5,097 nt of DNA from an archaeon (lineage in GTDB: Archaea > Thermoproteota > Nitrososphaeria > Nitrososphaerales > Gagatemarchaeaceae), in contig JAKAPN010000098.1 of the NCBI GenBank assembly GCA_021822995.1, forward strand, positions 1 through 5,097. Direction: 5' to 3'. Each line of letters starts with the position of its first letter. Position 1 is the first letter of the stretch. The position numbers were made by a program, and so were the translations under genes. A model generated the notes under the pieces. That model searched no databases. It was not told the DNA's origin and saw nothing but the letters and a program-made list of their open reading frames with translations. Below, in pieces: positions 1 through 4,446 of this stretch.

Positions 1-74
1 ACGAAGGGACCAATGACATCCAGCGGCTGACCATCATGAAGGAAGTCGCGAAGGAGATGGGGGTCCTCGGCTAG
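1..74 (+). CDS. Acyl-CoA dehydrogenase, C-terminal end only (partial)
   Basis: The window opens inside a plus-strand reading frame (codons in phase with position 3) that ends at TAG 72-74. The 23 visible residues begin EGTNDIQRLTIMKEV and end GVLG. The EGTN-[DE]-IQRL signature is the highly conserved C-terminal motif of acyl-CoA dehydrogenases; in that family its Glu/Gly/Thr region lies near the FAD and acyl-CoA sites, and the closing helix ends the protein. The enzyme is a cytosolic FAD-dependent flavoprotein that introduces the alpha-beta double bond in acyl-CoA. Chain-length specificity cannot be judged from this fragment. It lies 57 nt upstream of a thiolase on the same strand, so it is probably the first visible gene of an acyl-CoA operon. 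The rest of the gene is outside the window. Confidence 0.82.
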   Translation, partial: EGTNDIQRLTIMKEVAKEMGVLG

Positions 75-114
75 GCGCCGGGGAAGTCAGGGGAACGAGC
101 CAAGGGCGATGACC

Positions 115-122
115 AGGAGGGG
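115..122 (+). promoter_or_regulatory. Shine-Dalgarno site of the thiolase gene
   Basis: AGGAGGGG at 115-122 ends 9 nt before ATG 132. A second purine run, GAGGAG at 125-130, is too close to the ATG to work well. The site supports ATG 132 as the start and suggests that the internal genes of this operon use leadered initiation. The 57-nt gap after the dehydrogenase stop shows no terminator-like hairpin plus T-run. Confidence 0.6.
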
Positions 123-131
123 CTGAGGAGC

Positions 132-1292
132 ATGAGCCGCGTAGCAGTCGTAGGGATCGGGCACAGCAGGTTCGGCAAGCGGACGGACGTCACCTTGGGC
201 GAGCTCGCGTTCGAGTCCATCAAGCAGGCGGTGGACGACGCGGGGGTCGACAAGGGCGACATCGGGAACGTCGTCGTGGGGAGCGCCGGGGGATGGTACG
301 AGGAGTCTCTTCCTGCGGTGGTCGTGAACGAGTACGCGGGGCTCAGCGGCGCCGGGACCATGCGGGTCGAAGCAGCCTGCGCAAGCGGAAGCGCCGCGGT
401 CAAGGCAGCTTACAACAGCATCATGAGCGGCGAGACGGACGTGGCGATGGCCGTGGGGGTCGAGAAGATGACCGAGGTGGACACCCCGACGTCGGTCGAG
501 CTCATCGGCAGGGCGGGATCCTACGTGTGGGAGTTCGAGAACTACGGCATGACCTTCCCGGCATACTACGCGCTCTACGCGGTCGCGCACATGAACAAGT
601 TCGGGACCACCGAGGAGGACCTGTCCAGGGTCTCGGTGAAGGCGCACCGGTACGGAGCCATGAACCCCCTGGCCCAGTTCCAGAAGGAGATAACGCTGGA
701 AAAGGCGATGGGCTCACCTGTGGTGTCCTGGCCGCTCAAGCTCTACGACGCCTGCCCGCTTTCAGACGGCTCGGCAGCCGTGGTCCTCGCCTCAGAGGAG
801 TTGGCGAAGAAGCTCTCCGACACCCCGATCTGGATAAAGGGGGTCGGCTACTCTTCAGACACGGCAAATCTCAGCAGGAGAGACGACTACGTGGGGCTCC
901 GGGCCGCAGTAAGCGCCGCGGCGAAAGCCTACGCGATGGCGAAGGTCGCCCCGGGGGACGTGGACGTCGCGACGGCTCACGACTGCTTCACTATCGCCGA
1001 GCTGATGGCCTATGAGGACCTCGGCTTCTGCAAGAAGGGGGAGGCGGCGAAGATGATCCGCGAAGGGCAAACTGAGATAGGCGGGAGGATACCGGTGAAC
1101 CTCGACGGGGGCCTGAAGGCGAAAGGGCACCCGATCGGGGCGACGGGCGTGTCGATGGCCGTGGAGATCACGAAGCAGCTCAGGGGGGAGGCGGGGAAAC
1201 ACCAGGCACCGATCAGGAACGGGGTGGGGCTGGTGCACAACATCGGTGGGACCGGCCACTACGCCTACGTCACCGTGCTTTCGAGGGACTGA
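132..1292 (+). CDS. Thiolase family protein (archaeal / SCP2-thiolase type acetyl-CoA C-acyltransferase)
   Basis: This 386-residue, full-length thiolase catalyses CoA-dependent cleavage of 3-ketoacyl-CoA, or the reverse condensation of acetyl-CoA to acetoacetyl-CoA, in the cytosol. The nucleophilic cysteine is Cys83 in EAACASGSAA. The other catalytic blocks are HDCF at 283-286, GHP at 332-334 (in GGLKAKGHPIGATG) and HNIGGTG at 369-375. HDCF in place of NEAF, and HN-x-GG in place of the classical C-x-G-G-G, mark the SCP2-thiolase/archaeal subclass rather than bacterial FadA or AtoB. The start is ATG 132, after AGGAGGGG at 115-122. The next gene, a DUF35 protein, begins 3 nt after the stop. In archaea this pair commonly works with HMG-CoA synthase in mevalonate synthesis, but no HMG-CoA synthase is visible here. 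The acyl-CoA dehydrogenase upstream favours a fatty-acid or other acyl-CoA oxidation role. The family call is firm; the substrate is open. Confidence 0.93.
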   Translation: MSRVAVVGIGHSRFGKRTDVTLGELAFESIKQAVDDAGVDKGDIGNVVVGSAGGWYEESLPAVVVNEYAGLSGAGTMRVEAACASGSAAVKAAYNSIMSGETDVAMAVGVEKMTEVDTPTSVELIGRAGSYVWEFENYGMTFPAYYALYAVAHMNKFGTTEEDLSRVSVKAHRYGAMNPLAQFQKEITLEKAMGSPVVSWPLKLYDACPLSDGSAAVVLASEELAKKLSDTPIWIKGVGYSSDTANLSRRDDYVGLRAAVSAAAKAYAMAKVAPGDVDVATAHDCFTIAELMAYEDLGFCKKGEAAKMIREGQTEIGGRIPVNLDGGLKAKGHPIGATGVSMAVEITKQLRGEAGKHQAPIRNGVGLVHNIGGTGHYAYVTVLSRD

Positions 1293-1295
1293 GCC

Positions 1296-1727
1296 ATGGA
1301 CGAGAACCCCCAGCTGCACTCCAGACGGACCCTGAACCTGAGGTTCGACATCCCGATATCGAAGACGCAGGAGTTCTGGGAAGCGCTGAAGAAAGGGAAG
1401 CTTGTCTCCACGAAGTGCATGAAGTGCGGAAACGTCTCGTTCCCTCCCCAAGCAGACTGCCCGAAGTGCATGGGCGGAGAGTTCGAGTGGGTCGACCTGG
1501 GCACCGACGCCACCCTCGTCACCTTCACGCATGTGCGGGTCACTCCAGCGAGCTTCGCGGCGAACGGTCCCTACACCATCGCCATAGCGGAGTTGGAGAG
1601 CGGGCTGAAGGCGCTCGCCTGGCTCGAAGGGGCGGAGCAGCAGTCAGTGAAGCCGGGGATGAAGCTGAAGGTGGCGGCAAGGGATGGCGGCGAAGGGAAC
1701 CCGTACTACGTCTTTGTGCCGGCCTAG
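1296..1727 (+). CDS. DUF35 / OB-fold zinc-ribbon protein, thiolase partner
   Basis: This 143-residue protein has the DUF35 layout. An N-terminal helix (FWEALKKGKLV, about residues 27-37) leads into a rubredoxin-like zinc ribbon with Cys41, Cys44, Cys55 and Cys58 (CxxC-x10-CxxC). A C-terminal OB-fold follows from about residue 65, including the VTFTHVRV and PYTIAIAEL strands. Archaeal DUF35 proteins are known to bridge thiolase and HMG-CoA synthase and to contribute a shared CoA-binding site for channelling; others partner thiolases in acyl-CoA degradation. The start ATG 1296 lies 3 nt after the thiolase stop, so translation is probably coupled and a stable complex is likely. The stop TAG 1725-1727 overlaps the stop of the convergent SCP2 gene. 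All four zinc ligands are intact and the length is normal for the family. Confidence 0.9.
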   Translation: MDENPQLHSRRTLNLRFDIPISKTQEFWEALKKGKLVSTKCMKCGNVSFPPQADCPKCMGGEFEWVDLGTDATLVTFTHVRVTPASFAANGPYTIAIAELESGLKALAWLEGAEQQSVKPGMKLKVAARDGGEGNPYYVFVPA

Positions 1728-2101
1728 AACTCTTTGGGGACGTCTCGCATTATCTCTGCCACCCTGATGAACCTGTCTTTGTACATCAGGATCTTTGTCA
1801 GAGACCCCTTGAACTTCAGCTGCCCCTTCAACACCGCGGACTGGATGTCGACCTCTCCTTTCGCGACCTTCGACCACGAATCGTAGGTACCGTCAAAGGA
1901 GAACTCCGCCCCGGTCCCGGGCGGGACCTTCTGGAAGGCGGTGACCCCGTTGTCGACGTTCATCAGGTAGTTCAGTCCCTTGTCGGTCACATTGAACGCA
2001 ATGCTCGTCTTGAAGCTCTTGGAGCTTTCGGCCCACTTCGGGTCCTGGGTGAGCGCCGACTGGACCTGAGAGACGTACTCATCGCTCATGAAGAGTGCCA
2101 T
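1724..2101 (-). CDS. SCP2 sterol-carrier-domain protein (stand-alone)
   Basis: This is a 125-residue single-domain protein. Its C-terminal half matches the SCP-2 family pattern: FDGTYDSWSKVAKGEVDIQ (about 69-87) followed by LKGQLKFKGSLTKIL (about 91-105), corresponding to the family's G-x-x-D...A...GK-[IL]-K-[VF]-KG-[DS] region. Such domains form a hydrophobic tunnel that binds lipids or fatty acyl-CoA. No signal peptide or membrane segment is visible, so it should be cytosolic. ATG 2101 is preferred over Met5 because GAGGGAG (minus strand, 2114-2108) lies 6 nt upstream. The gene overlaps the end of the Pop5-like gene by 23 nt, so it is the last cistron of that operon. Its stop overlaps the DUF35 stop head-on. 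A role as acyl-CoA carrier for the neighbouring thiolase or dehydrogenase is inferred from position only. Confidence 0.85.
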   Translation of the reverse strand: MALFMSDEYVSQVQSALTQDPKWAESSKSFKTSIAFNVTDKGLNYLMNVDNGVTAFQKVPPGTGAEFSFDGTYDSWSKVAKGEVDIQSAVLKGQLKFKGSLTKILMYKDRFIRVAEIMRDVPKEF

Positions 2102-2378
2102 TGCTGTCTCCCTCTCTCGCTCGCCTTTTGAGGTTACCTACGGCCCCCGATGTGAGAACCGGGGACAGCTTCTTCCCTCCGACCCCGAAGGCGTCCCCTC
2201 TCTCCCTCATCAGCGTCGAGTTGTGCACGTCTGTCTTCACGATCACCGCCCGCGGGTTTCCCTCCACTCCGAAGACTTTGACCGGACCGTACGTACCTTC
2301 GAGAGTCCTCGCGAGGTCGTCCATCTCCTGGCCGGACAGCTCGCCCTCCGAGAAGAAGAGAAGGTATCGTTTTGCCGT
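2079..2378 (-). CDS. rnp2: Pop5/Rpp14-like RNase P protein component 2 (probable non-canonical ACG start)
   Basis: Pop5 is a small subunit of archaeal RNase P, which removes the 5' leader of pre-tRNA. From ACG 2378 the protein is 99 residues. KRYLLFF (3-9) matches the first strand of Pop5, where KRYL-type motifs are typical. SEGELSGQEMDDLARTL (10-26) fits the following helix, YGPVKVFGV the next strand, AVIVKT (44-49) the I-[VL]-R-like strand, and TSGAVGNLKRR (76-86) the C-terminal SG-[TA]-[IV]-x-x-[LV]-K region. The first ATG in frame (2324) would remove the first strand and half a helix, so it is unlikely. No ATG, GTG or TTG lies upstream in frame before TGA 2429-2427. ACG 2378 follows GGGAGGAGGG (2392-2383). 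The upstream gene is a COG1325 RNA-binding protein, a known archaeal neighbour of RNase P genes. The C-terminus overlaps SCP2 by 23 nt. Family identity is moderately confident and the start is uncertain. Confidence 0.65.
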   Translation of the reverse strand, partial: TAKRYLLFFSEGELSGQEMDDLARTLEGTYGPVKVFGVEGNPRAVIVKTDVHNSTLMRERGDAFGVGGKKLSPVLTSGAVGNLKRRAREGDSNGTLHER

Positions 2379-2379
2379 C

Positions 2380-2811
2380 CTACCCTCCTCCCAGCCTGCC
2401 GAGGAAGTACTCCCTTGCCCCTCCCCTCATCGAGTGCAGCCTCGGCTTGATCTTGATCCTCACGGCGTCGTCGTCTCCGAGCGCGACCGACCCTCCCACC
2501 AGGCGCTGCTTGTCCAGCCGAAGGTACAGCGCCATGTGCTCGTCGAGGTGGGCTTCCAGGCTGACGGCCACTTCCCTCCTCACCCCACTCGGAAGGGTGG
2601 AGATGATGCTGCCGAAGACCGCGTTCGCCTCGTCCCCTGTCAGATGGATCCTCGCCCTGACTATGGGGTTCCCGAAGTGCCCCTGGAGCTCATCTTTCTC
2701 TGGGATGAAAGGGACTCCGAGCATCTCCACCAGGCACGATTCGACCTTCCCCTCGTCCTCGGTCGCATGGATGAGATATGCGACCTCGATCGACGCGATG
2801 GGCCTGTCCAA
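2380..2811 (-). CDS. COG1325-type RNA-binding protein (predicted exosome-linked subunit)
   Basis: This is an archaeal RNA_binding-domain protein of the COG1325 family, predicted from gene context to work with the exosome and RNase P. From TTG 2811 it has 143 residues, a usual family length. It opens with IASIEVAYLIHATEDEGKV (5-23), the typical strand ending in H-x-TED. GHFGNPI (44-50) matches the conserved G-x-x-GN-x-I. HLDEHMALYLRLDKQ (about 88-102) matches the D-x-x-x-x-LYLR-[LF]-DKQ signature. The frame extends back to another TTG at 2874, but the extra 21 residues resemble nothing in the family and that TTG has no ribosome site. TTG 2811 lies at the expected start of a transcript from the TATA element at 2841-2836. 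It is the first gene of the minus-strand operon. The RNA-binding family call is good; the exact biochemical role is unknown. Confidence 0.83.
   Translation of the reverse strand: MDRPIASIEVAYLIHATEDEGKVESCLVEMLGVPFIPEKDELQGHFGNPIVRARIHLTGDEANAVFGSIISTLPSGVRREVAVSLEAHLDEHMALYLRLDKQRLVGGSVALGDDDAVRIKIKPRLHSMRGGAREYFLGRLGGG
2383..2392 (-). promoter_or_regulatory. Strong Shine-Dalgarno inside the end of the COG1325 gene
   Basis: On the minus strand, 2392-2383 reads GGGAGGAGGG. It encodes the last glycines of the COG1325 protein and contains two overlapping GGAGG cores. The nearer core ends 5 nt before ACG 2378, which is ideal spacing for initiation there. No ATG, GTG or TTG lies at a useful distance in any frame. 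The site is the main reason for placing the Pop5-like start at 2378. Confidence 0.55.
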
Positions 2812-2835
2812 CGTCCCGACCCCGCTGTCCGCGCG

Positions 2836-2841
2836 TATAAG
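2836..2841 (-). promoter_or_regulatory. Putative TATA box for the COG1325-Pop5-SCP2 operon
   Basis: On the minus strand, 2841-2836 reads CTTATA, an A/T island in very GC-rich DNA and close to the archaeal TATA consensus. Its centre is about 27 nt upstream of TTG 2811, the usual distance from TATA to transcription start in archaea, so the mRNA would be leaderless or nearly so. The element sits between arms GCGCG (2831-2835) and CGCGC (2842-2846), an inverted repeat that may be a regulator site or chance in GC-rich sequence. Confidence 0.45.
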
Positions 2842-2896
2842 CGCGCGGCCCCTGGGCAGGACTCCCACCCGCAAGCGTCGGGGCCGGGGGTCAACG

Positions 2897-2904
2897 TTAA
2901 CTAG
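2897..2904 (+). promoter_or_regulatory. Putative TATA-like element for the unknown gene-kae1-bud32 operon
   Basis: TTAACTAG at 2897-2904 is an A/T-rich island centred about 26 nt upstream of GTG 2926. That spacing would give a leaderless transcript starting at the GTG. It departs from the best archaeal TATA consensus, so it is tentative. It overlaps the near-palindrome at 2890-2901, where a bound protein could block TBP access. Confidence 0.35.
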
Positions 2905-2925
2905 AAGTCGCCTGGGGAACAGGGG

Positions 2926-3447
2926 GTGCCGTCAAAGCTTACCGTGGAGGACATACTCTCCGACGAGTTGAAGCGGGAGATGAACCTGGACACCGAGACA
3001 TTCGCCGTAATCGACGACTGGGACTCCGTGATGAACAGCGTATATCAGATGCCGATAGAGTACGCCGGCTACACCAACAGAGTCGGCGAGATGAAGCTGC
3101 TCAAAGAAATGGTCGACTCCCTGGAGGCCGCGGACTTCGACCAGGTGAAGCGGAGCGAAAGCAGGAAGAAGCAGCTAGCCCAGTTCAAGACGACACTGAG
3201 CATGTACTACAACGTGGTCTTCACGAAGGAGAAGAAGAAGATAGGGTACGGCGCGCTCATACACTTCCCCAAGCTGAAGTCAGACCCGGACAGGAGCGCA
3301 GGGATCGTCCTGGCCGCGAAGATCGTCGTCGAGGGAGGGAAGCATAAGGTCTCCTTCGAAAGGGGGAAGTTCAACGACTTCCTCGTGGAGGTGAAGCCGT
3401 ACATCAACCTCCTCGGGGACCTCTACCGCCAGACCCGCAAGATGTAG
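2926..3447 (+). CDS. Uncharacterised protein upstream of kae1-bud32
   Basis: I do not recognise this 173-residue protein. The N-terminal half looks helical and acidic (VEDILSDELKREMNLD, about 7-22), followed by a tyrosine/methionine-bearing stretch (MNSVYQMPIEYAGYT, 36-50). A charged helix runs from about 55 to 90, with a basic cluster KRSESRKK at 75-82. The second half has likely beta strands (GYGALIHF 107-114, GIVLAAKIVVEGG 126-138, KVSFERG 141-147) and a final helix ending YRQTRKM. No signal peptide, membrane segment, cysteine or zinc motif is present. The start is GTG 2926; CTGGGGA at 2912-2918 could be a weak ribosome site, or the mRNA may be leaderless. The stop is 6 nt before the kae1 ATG, so the two are surely cotranscribed. 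It does not show obvious Pcc1 or Cgi121 motifs. A KEOPS or tRNA-linked role is inferred from context only. Confidence 0.8.
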   Translation: MPSKLTVEDILSDELKREMNLDTETFAVIDDWDSVMNSVYQMPIEYAGYTNRVGEMKLLKEMVDSLEAADFDQVKRSESRKKQLAQFKTTLSMYYNVVFTKEKKKIGYGALIHFPKLKSDPDRSAGIVLAAKIVVEGGKHKVSFERGKFNDFLVEVKPYINLLGDLYRQTRKM

Positions 3448-3453
3448 CTCGAC

Positions 3454-4446
3454 ATGAAACGATACACATTGGGCGTGGAGAGCACCGCCCACACCTTCTC
3501 TGTCTCTGTGGTCTCGTCGGACGGCGAGATCCTCTCTAACACGAAGTCAGTGTACACCCCCCCTGAGGGGAGCGGCATCCACCCACTCGAAGCTTCGCGG
3601 AGCCATCTCGTGTCTGCCCCTTCCGTCCTCTCCAGAGCCATCGATGCTTCGGGCGTAAGGACCGAGGACATAGCTGCCGTCGCCTATGCCAAAGGACCAG
3701 GGCTCGGCCCATGCCTGAGGGTCGGTGCTGTCGTGGCCCGGACCCTCGCCTCCTCCCTGCGCGTCCCGCTTGTCCCGGTGAACCACGCCGTGGGTCACAT
3801 CGAGCTCGGCTGCCTTCTCACCGGAGCCAAGGACCCCGTGGTGCTGCTCGTTTCAGGCGGCCACACCATGATAATCGCGTTCGCGGGGGGCCGCTGGCGC
3901 ATCCTGGGAGAGACGCTGGACCTCACCCTAGGCCAGCTACTGGACCAATTCGGGAGGCATCACGGACTCGCTTCCCCTTGCGGGCGCGCCGTTGAGGAAG
4001 CGGCGTCGAAATCCAGCACCTACGTCAGGCTCCCCTACGCGGTCAAGGGGAACGACGTCTCCTTTTCCGGCCTCCTCACCGCATCCAAGCAGCTTCTCGA
4101 TGGGGGCGAGAGCTTCTCTGACATTTCGTACTCGATACAGGAGACGGCGTTCGCCATGGTGACCGAGGTGACCGAGAGGGCGCTGGCCTTCACGGGCAAG
4201 GCCGAAGTCATGATAGTTGGCGGGGTCGCTGCCAACAAGCGCCTATCGCTGATGATGTCCACGATGTCGGAAAGGCATTCGGCCCGCCTCACCGCCGCCC
4301 CGCTCGAATACAGCGGCGACTGCGGGGCGCAGATAGCCTGGACAGGCTGGTTGGCGTTCAAGAGCGGCATGTCCGTCCCGGTGGAAGACTCAGCGGTCAC
4401 CCAGTCGTGGAGGCTCGATAGCGTTGACATCGACTGGCGGAACTAG
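3454..4446 (+). CDS. kae1: Kae1, KEOPS tRNA N6-threonylcarbamoyltransferase subunit
   Basis: Kae1 transfers threonylcarbamoyl from its adenylate to A37 of ANN-decoding tRNAs, giving t6A, as the catalytic subunit of cytosolic KEOPS. The protein has 330 residues, a normal length. Visible motifs in order are GVESTAHTF (7-15, archaeal/eukaryotic rather than bacterial TsaD type), KGPGLGPCLRVG (80-91), the metal-binding HxxxH at His111 and His115, LLVSGGHT (131-138), GETLDLTLGQLLD (152-164), VKGNDVSFSGLLT (197-209), GGVAANKRL (256-264) and the third metal ligand Asp289 in SGDCGAQIAW. The metal ligands are kept, but several loops differ from the norm: DNGAMIA has become DCGAQIA, and FPGGP is SPCGR at 174-178. 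ATG 3454 lies 6 nt after the previous stop without a clear Shine-Dalgarno, which suggests coupled translation. The 3' end overlaps bud32 by 23 nt. Confidence 0.95.
   Translation: MKRYTLGVESTAHTFSVSVVSSDGEILSNTKSVYTPPEGSGIHPLEASRSHLVSAPSVLSRAIDASGVRTEDIAAVAYAKGPGLGPCLRVGAVVARTLASSLRVPLVPVNHAVGHIELGCLLTGAKDPVVLLVSGGHTMIIAFAGGRWRILGETLDLTLGQLLDQFGRHHGLASPCGRAVEEAASKSSTYVRLPYAVKGNDVSFSGLLTASKQLLDGGESFSDISYSIQETAFAMVTEVTERALAFTGKAEVMIVGGVAANKRLSLMMSTMSERHSARLTAAPLEYSGDCGAQIAWTGWLAFKSGMSVPVEDSAVTQSWRLDSVDIDWRN
4409..4413 (+). promoter_or_regulatory. Shine-Dalgarno for the TTG start of bud32
   Basis: GGAGG at 4409-4413, inside the end of kae1, ends 10 nt before TTG 4424. No ATG or GTG lies between it and the conserved GAEA motif of bud32, so it decides the start in favour of TTG and explains the 23-nt overlap with kae1. 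Confidence 0.55.

Larger units (their letters stand above)
2812..2925. other. Divergent intergenic promoter region
   Basis: This 114-bp stretch separates the minus-strand COG1325 operon from the plus-strand operon of the unknown gene, kae1 and bud32. It is the only intergenic space in the window longer than about 60 bp. It contains the two short A/T-rich islands annotated as TATA-like elements and a near-palindrome, GTCAACGTTAAC, at 2890-2901. I see no RNA gene or terminator. If the longer TTG start at 2874 were used for COG1325, the region would shrink to about 50 bp. Confidence 0.6.

Noticed and set aside
855..1532. Minus-strand open frame of 225 codons opposite the thiolase and DUF35 genes
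   Set aside because: It crosses the boundary of two well-supported plus-strand genes, has no recognisable domain and shows Arg/His/Val-rich antisense composition.
1600..1860. Factor-independent terminator between the convergent operons
   Set aside because: The stops overlap and I see no GC hairpin followed by a T-run on either strand near 1724-1727.
1415..2131. Plus-strand open frame of 238 codons running from DUF35 into the SCP2 region
   Set aside because: The true frames on both sides have intact family motifs (zinc ribbon, SCP2 core); this one shows none.
2079..2324. ATG 2324 as the start of the Pop5-like gene
   Set aside because: It would drop the conserved KRYLLFF strand and part of the following helix. 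The strong Shine-Dalgarno lies far upstream at 2392-2383, matching a start near 2378.
2812..2874. N-terminal extension of the COG1325 gene from TTG 2874
   Set aside because: The 21 added residues do not resemble the family, there is no ribosome site, and the TATA-like element would fall inside the coding region.
2095..2904. Long plus-strand open frame of 269 codons opposite the COG1325/Pop5 genes
   Set aside because: Its translation is low-complexity, rich in Pro, Arg and Ser, with no family motif. The minus strand carries clear conserved motifs across the same DNA, so this is a shadow frame caused by high GC. The shorter plus frame at 2372-2971 is rejected for the same reason.
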